From: Myxococcales bacterium
Lineage (GTDB): Bacteria > Myxococcota > B64-G9
Direction of reading: 5' to 3'
Length of the DNA stretch: 64,000 nucleotides
Assembly (NCBI GenBank): GCA_012798435.1
Contig: JAAZNF010000051.1
Span: 62,001 to 126,000 of the forward strand
Shown: positions 1 through 8,713 of the stretch, one piece after another
Layout: the number at the start of each line of letters is the position of its first letter
Position numbering within the stretch: the stretch's first letter is position 1
Position numbers and translations under genes: made by a program
Notes under the pieces: model-generated
The model's database searches: none
What the model saw: the letters and a program-made list of their open reading frames with translations, nothing else
Told to the model about the DNA's origin: nothing

Positions 1-485
1 ATGATCACGCCCATGCCGGCGGGGACCTCCAGCTTGGACACGATCTCGCGGAAGCGCTGTCGATCGTCGTCGTCCAGGCGGCGGGACACTCCGCGCGTTT
101 CGGAGTGAGGCATGAGCACCAGGTACCGCCCAGCCAGGGACAGGAAGTTGGTCAGGCGCGCGCCCTTGGTCCCGATGGGCTCCTTGTCCACCTGGACCAG
201 CAGCGTCATTCCCCGGCGCAGCCGGCGACGCCGCTCGTTGGCGTCGAGGTTGGCTACCTCGGCAATCTCGTCCATGGGTAGGAAACCGTGGCGCTCACCG
301 CCGAACTCGACGAAGCAAGCGTCCAGCGATGGTTCCACGTTGGTGATTCGTCCCAGGTAGATGTTACCGCGGATACGCGCCTGCTCCTCGGACTCGTTGA
401 AGTATGACTGGAGACGACCGTCCTCGACGATGGCCAGTCGGACATTTTCCGGCAGGACGGCGTTGATGAGCATTTGTCGGGTCAT
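1..485 (-). CDS. rng: Ribonuclease E/G family endoribonuclease, N-terminal part (cut by window start)
   Basis: Translating the complement from the ATG at 485 gives MTRQMLINAVLPENVRLAIV and onward: the usual N-terminus of RNase G/E. The S1-like RNA-binding segment follows (RGNIYLGRITNVEPSLDACFVEFG), then the conserved GTKGARLTNFLSLAGRYLVL stretch. About 161 codons are present and the catalytic DNase-I-like part lies outside the window. In the known family these are cytoplasmic 5'-end-dependent endoribonucleases for rRNA and mRNA processing. Too little is present to separate RNase G from a short RNase E. The gene lies 30 bp downstream of the membrane-protein gene ending at 516 and is probably cotranscribed with it. 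Confidence 0.85.
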   Translation of the reverse strand, partial: MTRQMLINAVLPENVRLAIVEDGRLQSYFNESEEQARIRGNIYLGRITNVEPSLDACFVEFGGERHGFLPMDEIAEVANLDANERRRRLRRGMTLLVQVDKEPIGTKGARLTNFLSLAGRYLVLMPHSETRGVSRRLDDDDRQRFREIVSKLEVPAGMGVI

Positions 486-515
486 GGTATGGTCCCGGGT
501 TGGAATGGGTGAGGG

Positions 516-1640
516 TTATCCGACACGGCTCGGACTGTCAAGCGTGGGCCGACGGGTCCAGCCAGCGTTCCGAAGCACTCGATGGATCATGACGTAGGGG
601 TGGTTTGACAGATCCTTCTCTTCCATGTCGCGTAGGACCGACGAGACCGCCCAGGCGGAGGCCGATAGCGAGATGACGAAGCACACCAGCACCTTGACCA
701 GGATGGCCAGGTCCACCGAAAGGAGATCGAGAGAGGCGACAGCGAGCGGCAGGCGCACCAGCGGGTATACCACGAACGGCAGCGCCAGCGGGAGCCACAG
801 ACGGTAGCGCCGTTGCCGGCCGGCCGGCCGCGGGCCGGTGAGCACGAGCGGGCTCAAGAAGTCCACCCGCGCCTTGACTCGGGCCGCGCCCACCACGAAC
901 AGGCATATGAAAAACGAGGTGACGGCTAGGTGCAGCGCCAGATCGTGCGAAGCGACCGGCAGCCCCTGCTGATAGGACCGACCGAAGCGAGCGAAGGCCA
1001 GCCCGACGCCCAAGGCGGTATTGAACAGTGCGTACGGCAACACGTTGTGGAGCAGGATGTAGCGGCGCCGGGGGATTTCGAGGGGAGGGGATAGCTCCAT
1101 GGCCGGGACCAGACGCCGCAGCGATCGCCGCGCCGCCCAGGGCGCGAGCCAGGCGGTCCCCAGGGCCGGCAGGAAGGCCGCGGCGAACAGGAACTCCCGC
1201 CGGTCCGGGCCCCAGCCAACCATCCAGGAGCCGAGGCGAGTCAGGCCGTAGATCGCCCAGGAGAAGGCGGTGGCGGCGATGAGGGCCGGCACGAAGAAGC
1301 CGGCCCGCAGCGTCCGCGGCGGTTGCGCCTCGAGGTCGCGCCACTCGGACGCGTCCGGCTCCAGCCGGCCGAAGAAGAACCGGCGCCGCGCCTGGATGGT
1401 GGCCGCGCACACCACCACAAACACGGATACGAACCCGCTCCAGCCGGCCGCGGTGGCGGCCTCGTTGGGATCCAGTCGACCATCGCGGTTGAGCCAGTAG
1501 AAGCCCACGTTGCCGCTCCACCACAGGAAGAGGGACCAGAAGAAGAAATTCCATCCGGCCAGGCGCCGGACGTAGCTCTTGATGGTCTGCGGCGGCCGCG
1601 GGCGGAGCCAGCGGGGTTTGTCCGGTGAACTCGCCGTCAC
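516..1640 (-). CDS. Polytopic inner-membrane protein of unknown function
   Basis: About 374 residues with seven or eight hydrophobic segments (for example FFFWSLFLWWSG, FFVPALIAATAFSWAIYG, FFICLFVVGAARV and ILVKVLVCFVISLSASAWAV), so an integral membrane protein. I recognise no family motif. The reading frame stays open upstream to 1847, into the divergent MFS gene. I chose the GTG at 1640 because it leaves a spacer before the divergent ATG at 1717 and keeps the first membrane segment, but no clear ribosome-binding site supports it. RNase E/G follows 30 bp downstream. Confidence 0.6.
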   Translation of the reverse strand: MTASSPDKPRWLRPRPPQTIKSYVRRLAGWNFFFWSLFLWWSGNVGFYWLNRDGRLDPNEAATAAGWSGFVSVFVVVCAATIQARRRFFFGRLEPDASEWRDLEAQPPRTLRAGFFVPALIAATAFSWAIYGLTRLGSWMVGWGPDRREFLFAAAFLPALGTAWLAPWAARRSLRRLVPAMELSPPLEIPRRRYILLHNVLPYALFNTALGVGLAFARFGRSYQQGLPVASHDLALHLAVTSFFICLFVVGAARVKARVDFLSPLVLTGPRPAGRQRRYRLWLPLALPFVVYPLVRLPLAVASLDLLSVDLAILVKVLVCFVISLSASAWAVSSVLRDMEEKDLSNHPYVMIHRVLRNAGWTRRPTLDSPSRVG

Positions 1641-1716
1641 AGGCGTCCCATACCACGCCCAGGGTGGCAATTCCAGACCGAGTGATTTATTCTGCCGCGG
1701 TCCCGGGAGGCGGCTC

Positions 1717-2961
1717 ATGAACGAGCAAAACCAGTTCAGCATTCCCGCCGGCGGCTCGCTGAATGCGTCCGAGGCCGGAAACAAGCTGCGGCGGCGGGCC
1801 CTGGGATTCGTCGTGCTGCTCGGGATCGTCAGTCTGTTTGCGGACATGACCTACGAGGGGGCGCGCAGCATCACCGGCCCCTTCCTGTTGCTGCTACAGG
1901 CGAGCGGGGCGGTCGTCGGCTTCGTGGCGGGCCTCGGTGAGCTCGTCGGATATGGTCTGCGCCTCGCCTCCGGGTACCTCGCGGATCGAACCAGGCGCTA
2001 CTGGGGGATCGCCATCTTCGGGTATGCCCTGAACCTCCTGGCGGTGCCGGCACTCGCCCTGGCCGGCAGCTGGCAAGTGGCCGCGCTCTTGATGATCCTG
2101 GAACGAACCGGCAAGGCCATCCGCAACCCCTCGCGGGACGTCATGCTCTCGCATGCGACCGGGCGCATCGGGCGCGGATTTGGCTTTGGCCTCCACGAGG
2201 CCCTCGATCAGATCGGGGCCGTTCTGGGTCCGTTGCTGGCGGCCGGCGTGTTGTCGCTCGGTGGCAGCTACCCGCAGGCCTTCGCCTTGTTGGGAGTCGC
2301 GGCGGCCTTGGCCCTGCTCACCCTGGTCGCCGCGCGCATCACCTATCCGGATCCCAGCCAGCTCGAGGAGCGCGCGCCGCTGGAGGGCCAAGGCCTGGGC
2401 CGCGCCTTCTGGCTGTACCTCGCGGCCGCCGCCCTGGTCGCGGCCGGCTACGCCGATTTCCCGCTCATCGCCTTCCGCCTTCAAAAGGACGCCATCGCCC
2501 CGGCCGCCTGGGTCCCGGTCCTCTACGCCATCGCCATGGGGGTCGACGCGCTGGCGGCGCTGGCCTTTGGCAAGATGTTCGATCGCTTTGGCCTGCCGGT
2601 GCTGGCGGTGGTGGTGGTCGCCTCCGCCGCGTTCGCCCCGCTCGTTTTCCTCGGGGGCTTCTCGCTGGTGGTGGTCGGGATGGTTTGCTGGGGCATCGGC
2701 ATGGGCGCGCAGGAGTCGATCCTGCGGGCGGCCATCGCCGAGCTGGTGCCAGCGAACCGCCGCGGAAGCGCCTATGGCCTGTTCAACGCGGGATACGGCC
2801 TGGCCTGGTTCCTGGGCAGCGCCCTGATCGGCGTGCTGTTCGATGTGTCGGTGGGGGCCCTGATCGCTTTCTCCATGGGGACACAGCTTGCGGCGGTGCC
2901 CATCCTCTTGCTATCACGCCGCGGGATGAGAGTGAGTAAAATTGCGAAAAGCACAAGTTGA
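1717..2961 (+). CDS. Major facilitator superfamily transporter
   Basis: 414 residues with about 11-12 hydrophobic helices in two halves, separated by a charged loop near residue 215 (YPDPSQLEERAPLEG). The MFS loop 2-3 signature appears as SGYLADRTRRYWG. A second basic loop carries ERTGKAIRNPSRDVMLS, a pattern known from the MFS subgroup related to fosmidomycin-type efflux proteins. The substrate cannot be told. The ATG at 1717 follows CGGGAGGCGG at ribosome-binding distance; the open frame upstream to 1579 overlaps the divergent gene and is not hydrophobic. It is divergent from the membrane gene at 516-1640 and no partner gene lies beside it. Confidence 0.85.
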   Translation: MNEQNQFSIPAGGSLNASEAGNKLRRRALGFVVLLGIVSLFADMTYEGARSITGPFLLLLQASGAVVGFVAGLGELVGYGLRLASGYLADRTRRYWGIAIFGYALNLLAVPALALAGSWQVAALLMILERTGKAIRNPSRDVMLSHATGRIGRGFGFGLHEALDQIGAVLGPLLAAGVLSLGGSYPQAFALLGVAAALALLTLVAARITYPDPSQLEERAPLEGQGLGRAFWLYLAAAALVAAGYADFPLIAFRLQKDAIAPAAWVPVLYAIAMGVDALAALAFGKMFDRFGLPVLAVVVVASAAFAPLVFLGGFSLVVVGMVCWGIGMGAQESILRAAIAELVPANRRGSAYGLFNAGYGLAWFLGSALIGVLFDVSVGALIAFSMGTQLAAVPILLLSRRGMRVSKIAKSTS

Positions 2962-3054
2962 GCTTTCGGTTTTTTTGAGCCTCAAAGAGCCTAGTGCCAC
3001 CCGTGACAGGCCCGGCATTGTCGTCGGGTCGCGCCTGTGATTAGATACCGCGGC

Positions 3055-4821
3055 ATGAGCGAGCCGCAAGGCGCCCATCCCCCATCTCGCACCGCAACGC
3101 TCCTGTGGCGCCTGCTGGTGCGGCCGCTGCCGAAGGCGCTGGTGCGCGCGGGCGCGCGCTTGCTCTTTTCGAAATCCTTCCGCGCCTTCGAGCGCGCGGC
3201 CGCCGACCCCGGCGCGACCCAGCGCGAGCGGCTGTTCGATATCCTCCAGCGCAACCGCGACACGGCCTTCGGCCGCGCGCACGGGTTCTCCGACATCGCG
3301 TCGGTGAAGGACTTCCAGCGCCGCGTGCCCATCCGCGGCTACGACGAGCTGGAGCCATGGATCCAGCGGGCCGTCCGTGGCGAGGCCTACGTGCTCACCA
3401 CGGAGCCGGTGATCTTCTTCGGCCGCACCAGCGGCACCACCGGCGCGGCCAAGTACATCCCGGTCACCGCTTCCTATGTGGAGGAGTTCCGGCGTGGGCG
3501 GCGGGTGTGGGCGCGCCAAGTGGCCCAGGCCTTCCCGGGCCTGGTGCGCGGCAGCCTGCTCACGGTGCACTCGCCACGTATCGAGGGGCGTACCGACTCG
3601 GGCATCCCCTACGGCTCGATCACGGTGGCCATGGGTGACTCCGACGTGGCCGCCACTGGGCGGCGCAAGCTCTTTTCCGGCCTCGAGTCCATCCCGCGCG
3701 AGGTGTTCTTTGTCGAGGACTTCGAGGCCCGCTACTACCTGCTGCTGCGCCTGGCCGTGGGCGTCCCGGTGTCCTTGATGGCGGCGGTGAACCCCAGCAC
3801 CCTGCTGCTCCTGTGCCGAAAGCTCACCGAGCTGGCGCCGGCGCTCATTCCGGAGTGCCGCGATGGAACGCTACGAACGGATCTCGGTATTTCAAGCGAT
3901 CTGGTTCGATCGGTGCGCTCGTGCCTGCGGCCGCGCCCGGAGGTGGCGGAGCGGCTCGAACGCTCGCTTTCGACCCACGGGCGGGTGCGCCCCGTTGACG
4001 TGTGGCCCGAGCTGTGCGGCCTGCTGTGCTGGACCGGCGGGGCGGCGCCGTTCTTCCTGCGGCAGTTCCCGGACTGGTTCGAAGCGCTCCCCGTGATGGA
4101 CTACGGCTACGCCGCCACCGAGGGAAACTTCTCGGTGGTGATGGAGCCGGGAACCGGCGGCGGCGTGATCTCGCTGCTCGGGCACTTTCTGGAGTTCGTG
4201 CCGGAGTCCGAGCGGGAGAGCCGTGACCCGATCGCCTTGACGGCCCAAGAGCTGGAGCCGGGCAAGCGCTACTTCGTGCTGGTCACGGCCGGGAATGGCC
4301 TGTGCCGCTACGACATGAACGACGTGGTCGAGGTGAGCGGGCGTTACCGGAGCACCCCCGTCATCCGTTTCTGTCACAAGGGGCAGAACGTCACCTCCAT
4401 CACCGGCGAGAAGCTCAGCGAAAGCCAGATGATCGAGGCGGTGACGCGCGCCCAGGCCGACAGCGGCGTGTCCTTGCTCGGGTTCTCGGCCACCGTGCAC
4501 CTCGAGGGGGAGATGCCCCGCTACCTCATCGCGGTGGAGCCGAGCCGGCCGCAGCCGGACGCGGCACTACGCGCCTTGGCCCGGGCCTGTGACCGCCGGC
4601 TCATGGATGCCAACATCGAGTACCGCGCCAAACGCGAGAGCGCCCGGCTGGGTTTGCCGCTCCTCGCTCTAGTGCGTCCCGGGGCGTTCGACGAGCTGCG
4701 CCGCGAGCGGGTGGCCGCGGGAGCGCCCGACGCCCACGTGAAACTGCCGCACCTCACACCGGACCCGGCGTTGATACAGCGCCTGGGACTCGAGCGCGTT
4801 CTGGAAGGAGACGCCGGATGA
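3055..4821 (+). CDS. GH3-family acyl-adenylating enzyme
   Basis: 588 residues matching the bacterial GH3 (auxin-responsive promoter) family in length and layout. The adenylate motif FGRTSGTTGAAKYIPVT is at about residue 125 and a YGYAATEGNFSV segment sits where the second AMP-binding motif is expected. GH3 enzymes activate a carboxylate with ATP and transfer it to an amine or thiol; the bacterial substrates are unknown. A GTG at 3037 is in frame, but a possible -10 (TTAGAT, 3041-3046) paired with TTGTCG at 3018 would place transcription start after it, so I prefer the ATG at 3055. The stop overlaps the start of the next gene (ATGA), implying coupling to the HAD hydrolase. Confidence 0.85.
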   Translation: MSEPQGAHPPSRTATLLWRLLVRPLPKALVRAGARLLFSKSFRAFERAAADPGATQRERLFDILQRNRDTAFGRAHGFSDIASVKDFQRRVPIRGYDELEPWIQRAVRGEAYVLTTEPVIFFGRTSGTTGAAKYIPVTASYVEEFRRGRRVWARQVAQAFPGLVRGSLLTVHSPRIEGRTDSGIPYGSITVAMGDSDVAATGRRKLFSGLESIPREVFFVEDFEARYYLLLRLAVGVPVSLMAAVNPSTLLLLCRKLTELAPALIPECRDGTLRTDLGISSDLVRSVRSCLRPRPEVAERLERSLSTHGRVRPVDVWPELCGLLCWTGGAAPFFLRQFPDWFEALPVMDYGYAATEGNFSVVMEPGTGGGVISLLGHFLEFVPESERESRDPIALTAQELEPGKRYFVLVTAGNGLCRYDMNDVVEVSGRYRSTPVIRFCHKGQNVTSITGEKLSESQMIEAVTRAQADSGVSLLGFSATVHLEGEMPRYLIAVEPSRPQPDAALRALARACDRRLMDANIEYRAKRESARLGLPLLALVRPGAFDELRRERVAAGAPDAHVKLPHLTPDPALIQRLGLERVLEGDAG

Positions 4822-5519
4822 CGCTACCCTGCATCCGGGGAGTGACCCTGGACGTGGACGGGACCCTGTACGATTTTCGCACCATGATGCGCGCGGGATT
4901 TCCTGGCTTGCTATTCCTGCGGCGGGATTTTTTCGATCTGTTCCGGGTGAGAGACGGGATGCGAGGCCTCGGGCCGCTCTCGGATTTTCGGGCCGAGCAG
5001 GCCCGCCGCCTGTCTGAGTTGCGCGGAATTTCGCTGGGAGAGGCGCAGGCGCTGGTCGAGGACATGGTGGATCGTCGCTGGCCGCGGGTGTTCGCACGTG
5101 TGAAGCCCTTCAGGGGACTGCGTCACGTCCTGGAAGAGCTGGCCCGCGCCGGGTTGCGCCTCGGGCTTGTCTCCGAGTATCCCATCGAGCCCAAACTCTC
5201 ATTGCTCCGGCTTGCCGATCTCCCCTTCGCGGCCAAGGTGTGCTGCGAGGAGGTAGGCGCGCTCAAGCCACACCCGGCAGCCTTCCGGGCGGCGGCGGAG
5301 CGCATGGAACTGCCCACCGGAGAGATCCTGCATGTCGGCGACCGGGAGGACTCGGACGTGGCGGGCGCGCGCTGCGCCGGGATGAGAGCGGCCTTGCTGG
5401 GAAGCGGACGGCACATTCTCAGCACCCGGGCCGACTTCACCTTCTCGGATTGGGATTCGTTTTCACCGATCTTTCGGATGCACTTTCAGGCCACCGGCGT
5501 GGCAGGCCACGAGAGTTGA
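4818..5519 (+). CDS. HAD-superfamily hydrolase
   Basis: 233 residues. Motif I is LDVDGTLYD near residue 12, with both aspartates for the phospho-aspartyl intermediate and acid/base role. The motif II threonine/serine region is LGLVSEYP, the motif III lysine is in GALKPHPAAF, and motif IV is HVGDREDSDVAGA. The long helical insert after motif I is a type C1 cap. Likely a cytoplasmic phosphatase on a small phosphate ester; the substrate is unknown. The ATG overlaps the stop of the GH3 gene by 4 bp, so the two are probably translated together and may act in the same pathway. Confidence 0.85.
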   Translation: MTLPCIRGVTLDVDGTLYDFRTMMRAGFPGLLFLRRDFFDLFRVRDGMRGLGPLSDFRAEQARRLSELRGISLGEAQALVEDMVDRRWPRVFARVKPFRGLRHVLEELARAGLRLGLVSEYPIEPKLSLLRLADLPFAAKVCCEEVGALKPHPAAFRAAAERMELPTGEILHVGDREDSDVAGARCAGMRAALLGSGRHILSTRADFTFSDWDSFSPIFRMHFQATGVAGHES

Positions 5520-5568
5520 ATCAGGCGGCCTTCCTCTGATACAAGGACAAAAAACCCCGGGAGGACCA

Positions 5569-6534
5569 ATGAAGAAGCTGCTTCTGCCCATCATCCTCAT
5601 GGCCATCGCCGCCGGTCTGGCGTACACATTCACCTCATGGACCGTGGGCGGCGCGGCCAAGGCCCGATACGGCTTCGAATCCGACCTGCACGCGGCCCAG
5701 ATCAAGTTCCTACGCAACAACTCTTTGCTGCGGCCCATCACCGACAGCCAGGGTCGACCCGACGTGCAGAAGTACGTCAACGAGGTCAACACCCTGATGG
5801 CCTGGTACTTCCGCGAGGTGGTGGCCCCGCTGGAGAAAGAATATCCCGCCGCCGCCGACCCCGAGCGCATCATCAAGGAGGCGCGCCGGGCCGCCTCCGA
5901 GGAGGGCCCCAACAAGCGCAAGGCTCAAGGGAACCTGCCCATCCGCGAGGAGTGCTACAAGATGGTGCGGGCCATCTTCGACGAATTCCGCGGGGCGAAG
6001 TATAACGTGGTGGCCTCGGACTTCAAGGGCTCGATCCGCATGGACGTGCGTTCCGTGCGCAACGAGGGAGGCAAGCTGCGCTGGGAGGTGGTGTTGTGGG
6101 GCGGCATCGGGCCGGTGGTGTACAGCGGCTGGACCCAGAAGTACTTCAAATCGCCGACAGCCGAGGAACTCAAGGACTACGAGACGCGCATGAAAGAGTT
6201 CAAGAAGCGCGCCAAGCCCGGCGATGAGGAGCCGAAGCATCCGGCCAACATGCCCTTCGCCCAGAGCCAGGCGGGCTCGGGCCGGCCGGTGCTGCCGGAC
6301 TTCGACGGCTCGGACTACGTGGCCACCTTCCCGGCGGGCGCCATGGTCAACTATTTCTACGCGCCCACGGCGCCGCCGGACGCGGAGCGGCTGGAGATGG
6401 AGTTCCGCATCAAGAGCCGCGCGGTGTCGGGCGAGGACCAGGAGATGCTGTTCAACTTCAACCTGCCAGTCGAGGGCGCCTGGAAGGGGAGTTGGGACGG
6501 AGTGCAGAAGATCGAGGCCGCCCCGAATTACTGA
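5569..6534 (+). CDS. Membrane-anchored or exported protein of unknown function
   Basis: 321 residues. The N-terminus MKKLLLPIILMAIAAGLAYTF is one hydrophobic helix after two lysines, so the protein is exported or held in the inner membrane with the rest outside the cytoplasm. The mature part is hydrophilic and rich in Lys, Glu and Pro, with no cysteine pattern or catalytic motif I can name. The ATG follows GGGAGGACCA at good ribosome-binding distance. It is a single gene between the HAD hydrolase and the receiver-like gene. Confidence 0.7.
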   Translation: MKKLLLPIILMAIAAGLAYTFTSWTVGGAAKARYGFESDLHAAQIKFLRNNSLLRPITDSQGRPDVQKYVNEVNTLMAWYFREVVAPLEKEYPAAADPERIIKEARRAASEEGPNKRKAQGNLPIREECYKMVRAIFDEFRGAKYNVVASDFKGSIRMDVRSVRNEGGKLRWEVVLWGGIGPVVYSGWTQKYFKSPTAEELKDYETRMKEFKKRAKPGDEEPKHPANMPFAQSQAGSGRPVLPDFDGSDYVATFPAGAMVNYFYAPTAPPDAERLEMEFRIKSRAVSGEDQEMLFNFNLPVEGAWKGSWDGVQKIEAAPNY

Positions 6535-6614
6535 CCCGTGAGCGGATTCGTAATTCGCGATCGGCACGCTGCCCGGTGCGTTGATACAGCGGGGGCGCCT
6601 GACCGCGACAACCC

Positions 6615-6642
6615 TTGACATCCGTGGCAAAGGGCGTATCCT
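6615..6642 (+). promoter_or_regulatory. Sigma-70-type promoter for the receiver-like gene
   Basis: TTGACA at 6615-6620 matches the -35 consensus exactly. A 16-bp spacer leads to TATCCT at 6637-6642, and the ATG follows 9 bp later at 6651, so the transcript would be nearly leaderless. This is read from sequence only. Confidence 0.5.
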
Positions 6643-6650
6643 GCGCCGCC

Positions 6651-7040
6651 ATGCTCGAAGTCGAAGAGGCTGGGCCCGAGTTCCGCGTCATCCTGTCCAT
6701 CGCTGATCCGGAGTGCGGCCGCCTGCTGGCCATCCTGTTCGATGGCTTCGGCTACCGGGTGCTGGAGTGCCCCAACGCCGCCTCGCTGGAGCAGCGTTTG
6801 CTGGAATTCGGCGACATCCGGGCGGCGGTGGTCGATCTTGGCCTGCCCGGCGTCGAGGACATCTGCAGCAAGCTGCGCGAGCATGCCGCTACGCCCATCC
6901 TGGCCCTGTACGATGACGACCTTCCCGACGCCGAGGCGCTCAGCCAGAGGCTTCACTGCGACGCGCTAGAGCGGCTGCGAGCCGAGCCTGAGAGCTGGAT
7001 CACCGCGCTCCGCCGGCTGGTTCTTCGGGACGTGCACTGA
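6651..7040 (+). CDS. Degenerate response-regulator receiver-like protein
   Basis: 129 residues. The fold pattern fits a receiver domain: VILSIADPECGRLLAILFDGFGYRV (acidic pocket replaced by ADPE), the expected phospho-Asp position in AAVVDLGLPG, then TPILALYDDD. The usual paired acidic residues and the lysine near the end are poorly kept, so phosphorylation is doubtful. No output domain follows. The last 41 bp overlap, tail to tail, the end of the adenylate cyclase gene on the other strand. It could be a stand-alone single-domain signalling protein; the assignment rests on pattern only. Confidence 0.55.
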   Translation: MLEVEEAGPEFRVILSIADPECGRLLAILFDGFGYRVLECPNAASLEQRLLEFGDIRAAVVDLGLPGVEDICSKLREHAATPILALYDDDLPDAEALSQRLHCDALERLRAEPESWITALRRLVLRDVH

Positions 7041-8607
7041 AGCCGCGCTCCAGGATCCCCGTCAGATCGCGATCCGACATGTCTCGAAAGGCCTGGTACA
7101 GCACCACCGCCTTGCGGCCCCGGTCCTCGCCGCGGCGATCGACCTCGGGTTCGCGCAACAAGATTTCGAGGTGGGTTCTGAAGTACGCCTCGTCGAAGAC
7201 CCCGGCCACGATGGCCTGCATGCGACGGATCTCGGTCGGGCGCAGAGCGAGCACCCGGAACGGGGTGACCTTCTGGCTTTCGCTGAAGCCTTTGGGACAG
7301 ACCGGGGGCAGGGCCTGGGTCTCCACCAGTTCTTCCACGTCCATGGCGGTGAAGCGATCCACCACCACCTCTCCGGGGCCGGCTTCCGCCTGGAGACGCG
7401 CGGCCAGGTTTACCGCCGGCCCGCACACCGTGTAGTTGAGGTGACGCTCGCTGCCGATGTTTCCGGCGATGAGGCGCCCAGTGGCCACGGTGAAGCCGAA
7501 CTCCCGGGCCGGGAAGGCGGGGGCCAGTCCACGTTCGCGCGCGCGCTCCAGCGTGCGTGAGAGGGCTTTGACCGCGGTGCGCATTCCCACCGCCGCCATG
7601 GCGGCGCGGCGGGCATGGGACAGGTCGGCGGAGCGGCTCGATTCGAAGAACGCCATGACGGAGTCGCCGACGGTCTTGTCCACCACGCCATCGAAGCAGT
7701 GTACCAGCCGGAAGAAGAGGTCGAAGTAGGCATTGAGGATGGCCACCACCTCGGAGGGCGGGAACTGGTTGGACAGAGGCGTGAAGCCGCGCATGTCGCC
7801 GAATAGCACCGAGATGGGCTTCTGCACTCCACCGGGGCGAGCCAGGCTCTCGTCTTGCGCCAGCCGCTCAGCGATGCCCTTGTCCAGGTAACGGAAGAAG
7901 AGCCCGGTGCGGGCGGCCATCAGGTTGAAGGCCTGGGCCAGGTCGCCGATCTCGTCGCGGCTCTTGACCTGCAGGCGGAAGCTGAAGTCCCCGGCCGCCA
8001 CGCGCGCGGTACCCTCGGTGACTCTCTGCAGCGGCGAGAGCGTGCGGCGCAGTGCCAGCATCCCCAGCAGCAGCACGAACAGGGCCACCGCCGCGGTGGT
8101 GAGGAGCAGACGTAGGCCGAACTCGCGCATGGACCGGCTCAAGCCGAGCTGGTTCATGGCGATGGTGACCGTTCCCACCCGCACCCCGCCGAACATCGAG
8201 GGCTCCACGAAGACGATGTCGCTGTCCTCCGTCCGGGGCAGGCGCACCGTGCGAGTCTCAGGCAAGGCGGCTCGTTCGCCGGCGGAAAGACGCAGGCCGC
8301 GACGGCCGGGCTGGTTGTCCGCCAGGATGAGGCCGTCGGCATCCACTACCGACGCGCCGCTGAGGTCCGGGTCCTTCATGATGCTGTTCAGGGCGGCGCC
8401 GATCTTGGCCTCGTCGCGGGACAGGATGAGCGGCGCCGTCAGGGTGGCCAGGTGTCGGGCCACGCTCTCCCCGCGCTTGATGAGCTCCGCGCGCAGAGCC
8501 TGGGCCATGAGATCCTGGAGCAGCCAGGCCAACATCCCGGCGAGCAGCAGCACCGAGCCGGTGACCAGCGCGGAGTACTTTCCGGCGATGGAGAACCGAA
8601 GTTTCAT
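7000..8607 (-). CDS. Membrane adenylate/guanylate cyclase with extracytoplasmic sensor and HAMP domain
   Basis: 535 residues starting MKLRFSIAGKYSALVTGSV. Order: transmembrane helix (about 12-32), periplasmic sensor of about 130 residues, second helix (LLLTTAAVALFVLLLGMLAL), HAMP linker (LSPLQRVTEGTARVAAGDF), then a class III cyclase domain. The cyclase shows VLFGDMRGFTPLSNQF (first metal-binding Asp), VVDKTVGDSVMAFF (second metal Asp) and a C-terminal NYTVCGPAVNLAARLQ segment with the Asn and Arg used in catalysis. It should make cAMP or cGMP in response to a periplasmic signal. The frame runs on to 8715 but the hydrophobic start sets the ATG at 8607. Confidence 0.85.
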   Translation of the reverse strand: MKLRFSIAGKYSALVTGSVLLLAGMLAWLLQDLMAQALRAELIKRGESVARHLATLTAPLILSRDEAKIGAALNSIMKDPDLSGASVVDADGLILADNQPGRRGLRLSAGERAALPETRTVRLPRTEDSDIVFVEPSMFGGVRVGTVTIAMNQLGLSRSMREFGLRLLLTTAAVALFVLLLGMLALRRTLSPLQRVTEGTARVAAGDFSFRLQVKSRDEIGDLAQAFNLMAARTGLFFRYLDKGIAERLAQDESLARPGGVQKPISVLFGDMRGFTPLSNQFPPSEVVAILNAYFDLFFRLVHCFDGVVDKTVGDSVMAFFESSRSADLSHARRAAMAAVGMRTAVKALSRTLERARERGLAPAFPAREFGFTVATGRLIAGNIGSERHLNYTVCGPAVNLAARLQAEAGPGEVVVDRFTAMDVEELVETQALPPVCPKGFSESQKVTPFRVLALRPTEIRRMQAIVAGVFDEAYFRTHLEILLREPEVDRRGEDRGRKAVVLYQAFRDMSDRDLTGILERGFSARPEEPAGGAR

Positions 8608-8713
8608 ACGGGGGAGGTATGTATCACGCGTGGAACGCGGCGGCAACGGCCCGAAGGCTTTCTTGCCATGCAGCGCGCTCGATGATAGTTTGCCCGCACG
8701 AAAGGAACAAGGC

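Noticed and set aside
7907-8713. Upstream extension of psd
   Set aside because: The added sequence is the complement of the cyclase gene; the known family length fits the ATG at 8714.
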